The notes beneath the pieces were generated by a model. It was not told the DNA's origin, searched no databases, and saw nothing but the letters and a program-made list of their open reading frames with translations. This document shows positions 37,081 to 49,517 of a DNA stretch of 64,000 nt, piece by piece (the first letter of the stretch is position 1; every line of letters begins with the position of its first letter). The translations under genes were made by a program, and so were the position numbers. The stretch is from Paragyromitra xinjiangensis (taxonomy: Eukaryota > Ascomycota > Pezizomycetes > Pezizales > Discinaceae): NCBI GenBank assembly GCA_038503065.1, contig JBCAMK010000021.1:372001-436000 (forward strand), given 5' to 3'.

Positions 37081-38127
37081 ATGTCTACAGCCCGTCGAAG
37101 TGCCCGCGATCGCAATCCTAAGCTCGCCGAGAGCCCAGCAGCCGTCAATCCGGAGGAGAAGACAGCTGCACCGACTGAAGGGGTAGTGGAGAAAACCGAA
37201 TTGGATGAGCCAAACGAAGTCGAAGAGAAACCAAAGCCATCGCCTTCATTCGATGGTACACTCATGAATTTCTCCTTCACTAGAGCTACTAGATCTACCA
37301 CAGCTCTTTTAAAAGCAAAATCCAAGCCTACAAGCAGCTCATCATCCAAAAAGCGAACCCGTGAAATATCCGTGAAAGAAGAAACCTCAGCCTCTTCCTC
37401 CAAAATCGCCACGACTACTACCAGGAAACGAGCCAAACGCGGAAGCAAGCAATCTTCCCGTTACGCCCCTCCCGAGAAATACGCACATCTCGGTGGCGTC
37501 ACAGATGCATTCACCCCGAACCTAATCAGTGTTTTCATCGGCCTCAACCCAGGGATTGCAACCGCTACCGCGGGCCACGCCTATGCAGCTCCTTCAAACC
37601 ACTTCTGGAAGTTTCTACACAGCTCCGGATTGACTCCCGACCGGCAGTGTCCTCCGGAAACAGATACGCATCTCCCGCGACTGTATTCGCTAGGCAATAC
37701 GAACCTTGTTGCCCGCGCAACGAAAGACCAGGCGGAGCTATCAAAAGAAGAGATGGACGCGTCAGTCGAAATTTGCGAAGAGAAGATCCGGAAGTGGAAG
37801 CCTGAGTCGGTTTGTATCGTGGGGAAAGGGATCTGGGAGAGTATATGGAGAGCCAAGCATGGTGGGAAGAAGCTTAGTAAGGAAGAGTTTGTGTGGGGAT
37901 GGCAAGCCGATAAGGAGCGTTTTGGACCCGTGCCTGATGAGGGGTATGAGGGTGCAAAGGTTTTCGTCGTACCGAGTACGAGTGGGTTGGTGGCGGGGTA
38001 TTCGATGGAGTTTAAAAGAGCTATGTGGAAGGAATTAGGGGATTGGGTACAGCAGAGAAGGGCCGAAAGAGGAGAAACAGCACCCAGAACGGATTCAGCA
38101 AATGTAGAGACAGAGGTTGAGGAGTAG
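37081..38127 (+). CDS. TDG: TDG/MUG-family mismatch-specific uracil/thymine DNA glycosylase
   Basis: Base-excision repair enzyme that removes uracil or thymine mispaired with guanine, acting in the nucleus. A single exon encodes 348 residues. I start at ATG 37081 (MSTARRSARDRNPK) since the open frame upstream lacks another ATG. The first about 135 residues are basic and low complexity (KKRTREI, TRKRAKRGSK), likely nuclear targeting and DNA contact. The catalytic motif VFIGLNPGIATATAGHAYAA places the active-site Asn at residue 156, followed by the family's SNHFWKFLHSSGLT. The second signature, VVPSTSGLVAGYS, corresponds to the helix-capping loop that inserts into DNA. Human TDG is regulated by SUMO; no SUMO feature was tested here. 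It is intronless, unlike its neighbours. Confidence 0.95.
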   Translation: MSTARRSARDRNPKLAESPAAVNPEEKTAAPTEGVVEKTELDEPNEVEEKPKPSPSFDGTLMNFSFTRATRSTTALLKAKSKPTSSSSSKKRTREISVKEETSASSSKIATTTTRKRAKRGSKQSSRYAPPEKYAHLGGVTDAFTPNLISVFIGLNPGIATATAGHAYAAPSNHFWKFLHSSGLTPDRQCPPETDTHLPRLYSLGNTNLVARATKDQAELSKEEMDASVEICEEKIRKWKPESVCIVGKGIWESIWRAKHGGKKLSKEEFVWGWQADKERFGPVPDEGYEGAKVFVVPSTSGLVAGYSMEFKRAMWKELGDWVQQRRAERGETAPRTDSANVETEVEE

Positions 38128-41100
38128 TTACATTTCTTTCTCGGGGCGCAAAGCTCAGATTTTCCAGCTTTTTTGGTATAATTCGAGGGCAACTTGTCCA
38201 TGACACCTATTTCAATATAATTTTTCACAAGAAGGTTGCCCAGCTGCGGAAAAACACCAAGTGAAATCAATATGCACAAGCAAGGCCGTGAAGCTTTCTA
38301 CAGACCCCAATCAGTACTGGCACAAGCGTACCCTACACCCTGGGTGGTGCCATGACAAACATAATACCAACCACACTCAAGACCTCGAAAGAGGTAGGAG
38401 AAATTACTGCGCTCTCTCCACCTACAGAACCTTCAACCAGCATCAACTACGATTATATAAACTACTAGCAACCAACCTATCGGCAGCGTTATGACCCCTA
38501 CCACCATTACCCCACCCCCAGTGCCGATAATAGTTTCATTTAGTTACTTAAATCTATCTCCCGCCGGCATGAACGTAAAAATTGAGTCACATCTCACCTC
38601 CCACCATCGCAGCTTCGTTCTATGCAAAATCAAACGCTGCAATTATATGTATTTAGAGTTGAAGCTGGAACAACCACAGTACCAGGCAAAAAAATGCTCT
38701 CCAGTCTCTAATTTCTACGACCAATATTCAACTCTATTCCTTACATGTCTCCTCGGGGCAAATTTGGGAAAATTTAAATGGATTTCACCGCAGATGCTCG
38801 ATGTGTAATTCAAGAGCTAGTGTTCCCAAGAATGGCCGCTTCATCCGATTGTTAACAAGCTCTGCGGGTTAAAGTTGTAGCTGAGTATGGAGTGTCTAGC
38901 CATAGAATCGACCCAGGAGGGAAGCGATTGGCTCCCTAGGCTAGGTCCTTCATGAGTTCGTATTGGCACTCGAACCATCCTCATCAGTGAGAAGCTACGG
39001 TTATCTTTACGAATTAATGAAACGTAAAGACAAAACAATCCATTTATGAAGTACCTCGTTTAGATGAACCTCAAGTCACTCATCAATACCATATAGCAAT
39101 ATAGAGAAATTCGGCAGTCTTGCCTAGGCCTAAATAGCGGTGCTCTAAGAAACGAGAGCCTGTGGAGGGTGAAAATGTCAGCAAACGACGAATATGGGGA
39201 TGTGTACGAGAGATATATGCTAAGAAGCGATATATATAGTTATTTCCACAACCTAGAAATCAATGCTTCAAGCCTGGGTCTTGGAGAAATCCTTTCGTCA
39301 CATTAGTCGAGTGATAACTTATGACTCCAATAAAACAAGGTCCGCAGCCCCTGCATCGGTGTGGGACGAAGGGTCTCCGTGCGTGAAAGAGGAGCAAGTA
39401 CTGAGCCTACACTTTACAGAGGGTAACCTGAGAGATACTGATAACGGAAACCAGGTACTTGTCCAAGTCATTTTATGAATGGCGATAAGCCACCCACCAT
39501 ATCGCCGACATGATGCAATAGCAAATTTTAAGTAAGCTTATAATTATTCTTTGTCCTTTAGGCCCGATAAATTTATTGGGGTTCATATATGTAATCAGCA
39601 CCGGGAACGACCTTAGATGTACTTAATGAATTCATCGCCGTCATTATTATCATCACCACAGGGAACAACCTAAAATATAGTTGGCAGACGTTGAGAACAA
39701 TCGCAATACCATAGTTAAGTACCAGTTTGGTACACAAAATTCGGTTGGTAGATAGCAAAGTTAGGAGTTTCTCAAAGCAAGACCACACCAATTCCACTTT
39801 TGTTTCTAGAAAACTATCGTGGTACGACTTTTGGATACGAGTGAGTTACTGTGATACGCATATGTAAGCTCTATTCCTACTGAATAATTACAGCCGTTCA
39901 CGTGAAAATCCATTTGAAATACAGCCTGGCGGTTATCTGTAGGATAAACCGGACTGCGCAATCTAAAAATTGCTGTGTTTGATACTTGCTGACTAAGGTT
40001 AGGGTTACGAAGTGAGGGATATAAAAGCAAAAGAAGCACATCACCACTCTCCAAAAGCGATACGCTCATCGCGGGGAAAAAACATCGCCTTAAACAAGTT
40101 AAGCAACAAGGCGTATGAGCTAGAGTACGTCACGTATCACTGCTTATTGTGATTAGATAGTCCATTTTCTGTGCGCAGAAGGAGTTGATGAGAGCTCAAT
40201 TTTGTGTTTGCGCGCTCAAGGCGAAGCAGTCGACGAAACAAATGCTCTGAACCACCTCACCCCCACCTTGATCTATATTCGAGACCTCCAAGTCATCAGA
40301 CTTCTGGCCTATAAGGAGTTCAGTCCACCCCACGTCATCGGTTCTGGGAACGTAACCAACTCGGGTTCTCAGCCAAGGGGGTCTCTAGCCCATTTTCATT
40401 GGCAAGGGCTGTGCGCCTCACGTCTCGCTTCGGCTGAGATCCGGCTCCATCGGTAGTTAATCGGTAGTTTGCTTCTTTTCCCGTGCTCGAGACGAATTTC
40501 TACCCATCATTTCCTAATTGCTGGCGAGTGGACAGGATTCGTGCCTTTGCTCTCGTGGTCCCAACCCCCTTTTCCGTGAGGGACTTAGTGGTTTGCAGTG
40601 ATTGGTATTCTGGGATGAGGGCAAATGCAAACTAATCTTCCGATCATCCGTTACAAACCTCCAGTTTAAATGGTGTTCCTCTGATTCTTATTGTATACCC
40701 GCCTTGAGCTACACATCGAGTACGATATCGCACAATAAATGTGTTAATAAAAATACATCCTACCAAATAAAGGCTTAAACCCCCACACCTACATCCCTGC
40801 CCTCTCTTACACCTCGTCTTCCTCTTGATATTTTCATATCGACCAATTACACCAGATTCTACCCACAAGCACCTTGCATATCTTCCACCAACTACCACCT
40901 CTTTTTCAAGACCAATGTCAGCACAACACAGACCCTAGAAGCCAATCTGCGGCGTCAAAAATAATAGCCCGCTAAATAAGCAAATCGCCAATTAAAATCA
41001 TGATAGGAATAAAGAAAAGACGCCAGCCAGGCTAGGACGTAAGTAGACGCGTGATAAAAAAAAAAATGCAGATTAGGCCACCCAATTACTCCCAGTAACG

Positions 41101-41399
41101 CCAATTAACTCAAGAAGTCCCAAATATAAAAAATTGAACTAAAACGAAAGAAAGAAAAAAGAGTGCAACTGGTAAACCCCCCTCCGCTTATACTTGTTAG
41201 TCCATGCAGGTCCCAAGCGAAAAGGGGGAACACCCTGAAGAAATACATAACTCCCCAAAAATGAAATACCAAGATGCAGACCCGGCAATGCTAGTGTTTT
41301 CCCCCTTAAAAAAAATATTCGGGAATAAGCTGAATGAAGGTGAAAATCATAAGTTCTTTAACCCAGCATCAAACTTCAATAACCAAATTTCAAACCTGT
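38128..41399. other. Intergenic region between convergent genes
   Basis: A 3.3-kb gap between the 3' ends of the glycosylase (+) and the SP-RING gene (-). Only short frames occur, none with a domain. The last 250 bases before 41400 are A-rich on the plus strand and probably 3' UTR of the SP-RING gene. Confidence 0.55.
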
Positions 41400-44300
41400 C
41401 TAATCATCGTCGTCGTCAAGACAGATAACCTCGACCTCCTTCTTCGGAACCCCATTACCAGCACCACCGTTATTGTCCTTCTCCTCCTTCTCGTTCCCAG
41501 TATTTTCCTTCTCGCTTTTGACTTCCCAGCTCCCTTCTTTTCTCACGATGATATGTCTTGGATCATCACCCCCAACGTCCGTTTCTCTCAACGTCTTCAA
41601 CACATCCTCCAAAAAACCATCAACTACTAATTCTCCCGGCCGTGCATCCCCGCGACAGATGGGACACCTCCATGCTTCCGAATTCGGCGGTTCCCATTCC
41701 TTGCGTCGCGGGCGGCTGTCCAGAAAATTCCTGAAGTCGAAACACTCCAGGTGCGGACATGACTTCGCTCGTACAGGAATATTGATCAACGTGAACGACA
41801 GCGGGCAGGTCACGGCAAGTGAAAGCTCATCGCTGTCGACAACCATGAGGTCGTCGCCGTCATCTTTGGTGACTAAGCGACTCGTGATCAGGGCCTTCGC
41901 GTCGGCGGAAGTGATATGATTGAGGCCGGCCATGATATCATCCTCATGCGAACACTCATGGACTTCGACAGCCATAGCGTACAAAGTAGTAGCGGGGGTT
42001 GATTGTCTAGGGCGCAGGACGGCGACTTTGATTTCATTTTCACCAGCCTTGATATGGGTTGTGATATCGGCTGGAAGATCCTTTCCCCATGCTGGCTTCC
42101 GGCGCAACTCAATACGATTGCCGTTGACCTCGATGAAGGTATTGCTCGGCCAATCTGTTTCCCGCTCTACCCATTCTTTGTTTGGTGCTCCAGGAGTCTC
42201 ATCTTTCGTCCATTTAATGGCTCGTAAGCGATAGATCAGTGATCCCGGGACAACCATTGGCCTTGTCAACCCATCACCTGGCTTACTGCCCAACCTCATC
42301 TTGGATAGCCTTTTTTCAGTGTCTTCCTCGACATTGAACTTCACCTTTTGGCAAGGATGTTTAAAATCAATGACGATTCCCGGGAACGCAAAACCTGTTA
42401 TGCTGATATACAACTTCGACCTCGGCGGCGGCCTCCCATTTACTCGAGGAGGTTCAGCGAACCTCGGACTCAAGAGATGAGACTGCAACGCATACTGAGG
42501 GAATCCAGCATAAGAGGTGCGTATTGGCATTGGGGTAGGCACTACTCCATTGGGTTGTCGAGGCAACCCGTTGGCGAACACTTGAACCTGACCCATGAAA
42601 TCATTCTGTTGAAAATTAACACCTTGCTGCTGCTGCATAGGTTGAATCTGATTTGGCATCATCTGTGGCATCTGTGGCATCTGCTGTCCTGACATGAGCG
42701 CATCGTTTGCTTGCTGTGGCCAATTCGGTGGTCTGTTCTGTCCAACCGAATTCAATATGGCGTCAGAGACCATCATTGGCTGGGACTGGATTGCAGTGTA
42801 GCTCTGCCGACGCACGGGCAGGCCGGGCTGTTGCTGAGGCGGCGGTTGAAACGTCTGCTGAGCGGGGGTTGAAGATACACGCCGCCCAGCACTAGCTGGT
42901 TGTATCTGAATTTGTCGTTGAGGTTGGGCTTGCGAGTTTCTTCGACTTGGGGGACCGTTCGGCTGCTGTTGCATTGCCAAAGGGCTGCCGTACTGAGGGC
43001 TAGCCATCGGGATTGTGGTCGGTGTTGACATTGGAGAAGTATTGGCGGACCCAGGCTGGTACGGGTGATTTCTGTTGTTCCCACCTTCTAGTAATCTTGC
43101 TACCAGCTGCTGTTGCTGGGCTCTTTCAGTATCAATGCTTAGGCTGGCACTTACGCCGCTGCCTCTGCGGCTATTGGGGTTGGATAGCCGTTGTGTTTGG
43201 GACGTGGCTCGTTGTGGAACTGGACGTTGTGGTTGTGGTTGTTGCGGCTGCCCAGGCGGGACGATGCCGTGGGCCATTTGTAAATATTCTGATTGTATAA
43301 GACCATTACTCGGCGTTCTAGTTGGCGCATTCGGAGGAGTTGCATACTGCGGTGCGGGGGGAGATGTCTGCTGTAGAGCTTGAGCATTCATGGCCATTTG
43401 TTGATACTGCTGAGTCGCCGAAAGCCTTCGCTGATAACTCGCCATTTCTGCTTGAAAACTCTGGTTCTGAGTTGGCGAAAGAACCTGAGGTGGAGGCCCC
43501 TGCATCTGCATATTCTGTGGCTGTTGCAGTTGGTTCGGATCCATCCGCTGCTGCCGCAACTGCTGTATCGTATCTACGGCTGCCTGCTGCTGCTGTTGTT
43601 GGTTCACTTGCAATTGACCCGTTTGCAGCTGCTGCTGGCGTTGCTGTAACTGCATATACTGCTGGTGGTCTAGTAGCTTCTGCTGTTCTGCCGACCGCGC
43701 TTGGTGAGCAATCTCAAGCATTTTCGTCACATGATGCTGCAGATATCGAATCAATATGTGTCGAAATACCGGAGACCGTACATTCCACTCGTGTTCGATT
43801 TCCTCTGCCGTTGGAACTTTCCCCCGCTTAAAATAATGATTCTTCATATCTGCTATGACCTATTCTTGTCAGCTGACTAATCAGTATATCGCGCATTGTT
43901 CGGGAAAGTCGGGAAAGAGTTAGGATTTGCGCTAATATGGGGAGGTGCAAACCTTATATCCTGCATTAAGGAAGTCCCTTACTTGCCGCAGCAGTGCTGG
44001 GAAGAACGAAAGTCGCTGTTTTGCTTCTTCAATTGGCATTGGAAATGCCGCAAGGTAAATCAAATTCCGCCCAGACAGCCTTTGGTTATCGTGGAGAATA
44101 TCCGGCAAAGCCTTAAAGCCAGGGAGATTTCCGGCAATATCCGTCTCACGGAGCAAGACGTCCTGCGCTGTTGACATTAGCGCATACACCTGGTTGAGAA
44201 TGGTGAAAAACCAGTCGTCCTTGGTAACGGCTTCACGGACGATCCGGAACCGGAAACATTCGACCGAGTTGAATTGGCGGAGCCCAGTTCCACCCTCTGC

Positions 44301-45969
44301 GTGGATGTACTGGTCGAACCGGGGAAGATGGGTCGTTAGCTTCGTTAGATATTCCGGGCCCGGCAATTGCTGCAATTGCTGCACGGGCTGTCTCCGTGCA
44401 GGATTTTGTGCTTGTTCTTGCAATAGCTGTTGTTGCTGTTGATTTCGGATGAGACCCGGGGATGGCATGCCTGAATCTTGGTACGGTGAAACCACTTCCT
44501 GAGGAAGCCATGAGTGCTGATCGGGCGGAAGACTCGGAAACACAATATTTGGAGAGCCGAACGGAGGAGCTGTATTTGTTATCATCGGAGACTGGGCTAA
44601 GGGGGACGAAGTCGCAGGTGGAAGTGATGTGGAGTATAGTAGAGGTAAGGGGTTACCCCCGCTGGGCATTCGCGGAGACTGCAGCGGTGGCCCCAGTGGT
44701 GTACGGTTATGGCCAACTACGGGAACGACATTTGAAGGAATCGTTGGAGTTTGATTCTGTGGTATCTGGGGAGACTGGATATTTGGTTGAGCGTAAACAG
44801 GTGAGGTCTGTCGGCTATCTATGATGACAGGACTCTGTGCACGATTACTTAACCTTGCTCCCGCACCCTGCTCGTCTAATCGAGCAACCGGAGTTTGTGT
44901 TGACGAGGAATCTGCATCCGTCCGATCGGGCAACGGTAGCAATGGCGATTGCTTTTGCCGTTTTGCATATTCAGGCCCCTCATCTACTGTGTCCAAACTT
45001 CTCTTCGCCGAGGTGTGCTGTCTCCGCTCTTCTACACCTGTGCTGTTCTCCATTGTCGCCGCATCAGCATTCAACTCGCCATTACCAGACGAAAGCTCTG
45101 TTTGATCACCACGGGTGTCAACAACCGGGCTTTGTCCATCCTGTCGCTCCCCGTAAGTTTGATCGGCCTCGTTGTCATTCGCAGCAGCGGGCGACGCAAT
45201 TGGTGTGTCCCTCGCAGCAGCCTGTGGTGTTGCCACCTCGTCTTCATCTTCCCGCTGGTCTGTAGCCGACGGCGTATCGCTTGGCGCAGGAGACGGCAGC
45301 ACAGTTTCCATACTGCCAGCAGGTGCTCGCCGCTTCGGTGGTAGCCCAGAACCTCTTAGGTCTGGCGACAACGAACTGGGCGCGGTAGATGGGGGCGACT
45401 TTCCCGGGCCCACGGTCGCGAGCAGAGGAGGCTCTCGGTCGTCATTAATCGTGATGGTATTCTTTCCAGCTGCAGATTGAGTTGGGCGCTGCTTGTTTGA
45501 TGGAGTCACTCTCCTCTTGATAGAACCCACCTGCGACCGAATTGTTGTCGGAACGGGAATTCCTCCGGGAGTCGAAATGGCATTACTATTCCACATCCAG
45601 GACTTTTGCCTACCGCCGACGAAGGCATTGAGTGTGCTGTTGACCTTGGTCATCTCAAGACTGTTTGCTCCTCGAAAGTGATTGCGACGAATATGTTAGC
45701 GTAAAGCGTGTCGTCGCGTGAAGGAACAGACTTCTAGGTTCGAGAAAGTTAAGGTAGAGGAGGGGGTAGAAGGAACAATATATAAATTGGAAGAAAACCA
45801 CTCACACTGATGCAAAGTTGTCTGGTTTCTCTGGTATCTGCTTCTGTGCATCTTTGGATGCCTTCCTCGCACCCCTTCCGCCTCCACCTCCACTCCCATT
45901 CCCACCACAACCACCAATGCTGTCATTGCTGGCCGTGGTGGTCTCTTTGGTCGTTCCATTCGCGATCAT
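41400..45969 (-). CDS. PIAS/Zmiz-type SP-RING SUMO E3 ligase
   Basis: SUMO ligase of the Siz/PIAS class, nuclear, moving SUMO from Ubc9 to chromatin and transcription proteins. Exons are 45969-45806, 45660-43953 and 43859-41400, giving 1,443 residues. The first exon (MIANGTTKETTTASN, then a Gly-rich run) was added because its donor joins the FASVLEMTKVNSTLNAF segment in frame; starting at 45653 would lose it. Long Pro/Gln/Ser-rich regions flank an alpha-helical central block (ECFRFRIVREAVTKDDWFF; EEIEHEWNVRSPVFRHILIR). A PINIT-like region precedes the SP-RING, which begins at about residue 1309 (CPLSF, then SCPHLECFD and WRCPICRGD) with its Cys/His ligands present. The protein ends in EVICLDDDDD, a SUMO-interacting motif followed by an acidic patch. 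There is no SAP domain at the N-terminus, so it is nearer Zmiz-like fungal ligases than Siz1. Confidence 0.92.
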
Positions 45970-48900
45970 TCTCGGACGGGAGGGTTTTCTCTTTGTTTTT
46001 TTCGAGTTCCTTCCTTTCCTTTTTCCTTTCTGCCCTTTTTTTCTTTTCTTCAGCCCTGGGGACCCTCAACACCACAAAAGAAACCCAATTCGCTCTTCGA
46101 TCAGCAAAGGTATTGATTACACAAAGCTCTTTTTTTTCTCCCCTCGTAAAGAAAAACACACACAGCACAGTGAACGGAGGGGCAGAACAGCTCGCTTAAT
46201 ATGGTATTCCTTGCCTGTGCGGTCTCCAGCGTCCAAATCCCCGGTATTGACGTGGCGAGCTTCCAAAAAAGATGTAGTGGTTGAGGTTGGATAGCAACCG
46301 ATAGAGAAGCGGGGAGCCAATAGAAGGACAGAGCGTGGTTAAAAGGCACACAGATCTCCCTCTCTCTGTAATCTGATCTGTCTCAATCTGTGCGTACTTT
46401 GCTACCCAAGTTGTCGTGGTGGTAGTACGTGGACCATAAACGGTGCTTTGACTCTATATCTATCGATCTTGGTTTCCTATCCCTTTTTTTGTCCTTCCTG
46501 TCATGAGCAGAGTTGTGTTTGGTTGCTATTTTCTGGTGATAACTCACCCTTGGGATTTCAATCTGTGGATATGGCCTAATCTTTTTTTTACCTTCCCCTT
46601 TCCCTGGTCTGACTCTTTGGACAGATGCTTTCCCACAGTGGAGGTATTTTATGGCCGTCTTGGCAGCCCCAGTCTAATGTGTATGATACAACAGTAAAAC
46701 AACCAGGAAACCCTATCACCACTTCAAACTGTTGGTGGAAGGCTCTAGTTGGTGGGAGAAGAATCAAGAAATAAAGAGAACAGGACAAAAAGAGACCACA
46801 TGATGCACTGGGGAGCACTGAGCATTTAAATACACCTCCAGTGTGCAGTCACATGGGCCTGCTTTCTCTGTGGTGGCACAGCAGAAAAAGCTGGGTTTCA
46901 CAGTCACTAGAGCCTTTATCTCGCGGATCTCTTTCCGGATAAGGCCATGACGAGAAAAACATGCTTACGTTATGGGATGGGTCTGTGCCTTTTACCCGCC
47001 GCTCGAGATGAGTCTTATGGATGTTTGTGGAGCCAGATGTTTACCCGACGAGTATATAGGATGGCTGGACACTGAGCACCCTCCTTTGATGCTTTTATAG
47101 CCAAACGTTGAGATATAGAGGTTGCGGTATTTATGCTGCGCGTGCTGGCAGGCGTGCTGTCCAAAACAACAACCGCTACTTGTCAAAATACCGCTAAAAA
47201 TTGCATTTTCTTGTTCAGCAGGAAGCAAGGAAAAAAAGAAAAAGAAGAAAAACCGATATCGGGAAGTCCAGGTTCAGCCAAGAGGGTTGTGGGCTTTAAA
47301 GAACGTTCTTAGGTTATCTCCTCTTCTTTGTTCTCCAGGATATACCTTGTTTGCTTTTTCTGTTAAGCGTCGAGCGCACTTAAAGGCCAGCCCCCTCCCC
47401 TCTTGCCAGCAGTCGCCACTCAGGTGATAAGAAGAGATGACTATTCTTCCGCTTGCACCCTCCGCGGATCGGGCTGTCTGCAACACCGCCAGCCGGAACG
47501 CTGCAACAGATCCGGCGTCAGAGAGAGATAGAGGAGAAGCAAGATAAGTCTCAATCCGGCGGTTGGTTAGTCAGCACCAAAGCAAAGGAAGCGTTCGAAG
47601 ACTGGTGAGTAAGCAGCTGCGTTAGGGCTGCATTTTCTAAAGCGACCTCTGTAGGACTTTCGCTCGTATCAATGTCGTATCCGTGGTGATACGGAGCGAA
47701 AATGATATCAACTCCAGAAGACCTGCATGCTTCTTCTCTTTCCCAAACAGCCTCCAGATATGAACGCAGAGCAAGCCATGGCGTCGCTGTTCCACTGATG
47801 CAATGCTGTCACAACTTCGTGATATCGATGGGTGGTGGTTGTGTTGCCATTGACTTCTATATCTCTCTGTGGCAGGTTGGCAGTTCCTGACGGATCGGAC
47901 GGACAGTTGTCCTGTGTGGATGCGGAACTCCATCGTATGCAGGCCCTAACGGTGCGAGCGGTACGGGGCTCCGGCCGCTTCGTTGGTTGAGAAAATTGCG
48001 AGCCGTTGATCGAAACTTTTCCTAGGTGGGTAAGGTAATATTGAAGGCATCGTTGCGAGAGAGGAGAAGAGCGGGGGGAACTTGAAGAATTTGCTTGCGA
48101 GATGAGTAGCTTTGCCAAGATTGTCTGCTCTAGTGTGCTGGTGTGGGTGTTTCAACGGAGTACATTTCAGCACTTGGTGAAGAAACATGTGAAGGAACAT
48201 GTGTAAATTCCCCCTCTCCCTGCAAAACTTCCCAAACGGCACAGGAATAATCGTAGGTCCATTTGAGGTAAAATAATAAAAAAAGGCCCCTCTTCTATCT
48301 GTAATATTATTCATCGCTTCAACCACGACTCGGGAGCAACCGGCGCAAGTGTGCCTCGTATATGCAGTTGTTTACGTAGCACCGAGTTTCTCGGTGCTTT
48401 GGTCCACAAAGCCAGCCAGTTGAGAAACCCCGCCTCTCAATTGGTAGTTTTACTCCCTCTCAAACCAAGATCCCGCCAGAGTTCGCAGATCAGGGGCGAA
48501 AAGCTGCACATGTGTAGGCTTTTTTTTTTTGTTCCTGAAAGCAATATCGGCAAGAGAGAAGAGCGGGGGAGAGATGATCTGGCTGGCCGGGTTACTACTT
48601 GTCCATCTTTAATTATGCCTGGGGAGGGGGGAGGGGAATCCTACGTGCTGGCATAGAACGTGAATGGTTGTTTCGCCAAAAGGATGAAACGCTTTATGAG
48701 GTGGGGGAGGGTGTTCGCGGCTTCCGCATTCCTTTGTGCCACTGCTGTCGACAGGGGTCGCTTCGGCCATTATTAGTTGGCCCGGGCGCCTGAAATCACC
48801 TATGTATGGAGTCGTTTTTTCCAGTTCCTCGCTTGTGGCACAGGCTATATTTGACAAGGGCAGCTATTCGCAGACCAGCACGGAAGAATTCACCAAACAG

Positions 48901-49517
48901 GAGAGAGAACGAGAGAGCTAAAGTTTCGCAAATAGAGCAAAGAGAGAGAAGCGTGTAGAGCGGAGGTGTGGAGAATATCGATCTGGAGGCCCTGACATAA
49001 CATACGTACATACATACATACCTGCCTACAACTACAGTATCTTCTCTTTCATCTCACAGTTCTTGCCCGCGAACTGAGGTCAGATCGGTCGGTCAGTCAG
49101 TCAATCGGTCGTGTCGTGTCGTGTCGACTTGACTTCAACGACGCGGTTCCTGAAAGTTCACTTGGTGCACAGGAGGAGATAGGACAGCCGCTTCCGCTGC
49201 CGCTGCCGCCCCACTGCAGCTTTCTACGCCCACCGCAGTACAGTATAGATTGGCTCCTCGGTCTCCTTCCCTTTGGACAGGTGGCTATTCCCCGTTAACT
49301 CAACAGACGGTTTGTTCTAACCCCACCCCCACCGTCGCTACCGTTACCGCAACCATAACCCTCTAAACAGGGTCGTAGAGCTATATTTTAGAGGAAATAT
49401 AATTCTTATTCTTTAGGAGCTTAGTGGAGTCAAGACCGAGAGCGGGAAAGAGAGAGAGAGAGAGAGAGAAATTCGTGGTTCTGCGGGGGGGAGAAGAGCT
49501 CGTGAGTGTGCGCGAAA
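45970..49517. other. Divergent promoter region
   Basis: A 3.5-kb gap between the divergent SP-RING (-) and Boi (+) genes. Frames up to about 158 codons near 46000 are shadows of T/C-rich leader sequence. No domain or RNA gene was seen. The last 500 bases hold simple repeats listed separately. Confidence 0.55.
49001..49130. repeat. Simple repeats in the Boi gene leader
   Basis: CATA units (49001-49020), GGTC/AGTC units (49086-49110) and GTGTC units (49110-49126) follow one another. A GA dinucleotide run lies further on (about 49449-49470), just before the start codon at 49518. Confidence 0.7.

Noticed and set aside
45810..46294. Plus-strand frames of 129 and 158 codons
   Set aside because: They are antisense to exon 1 and the leader of the SP-RING gene; composition is T/C-rich Phe/Ser/Leu, typical of a shadow frame.
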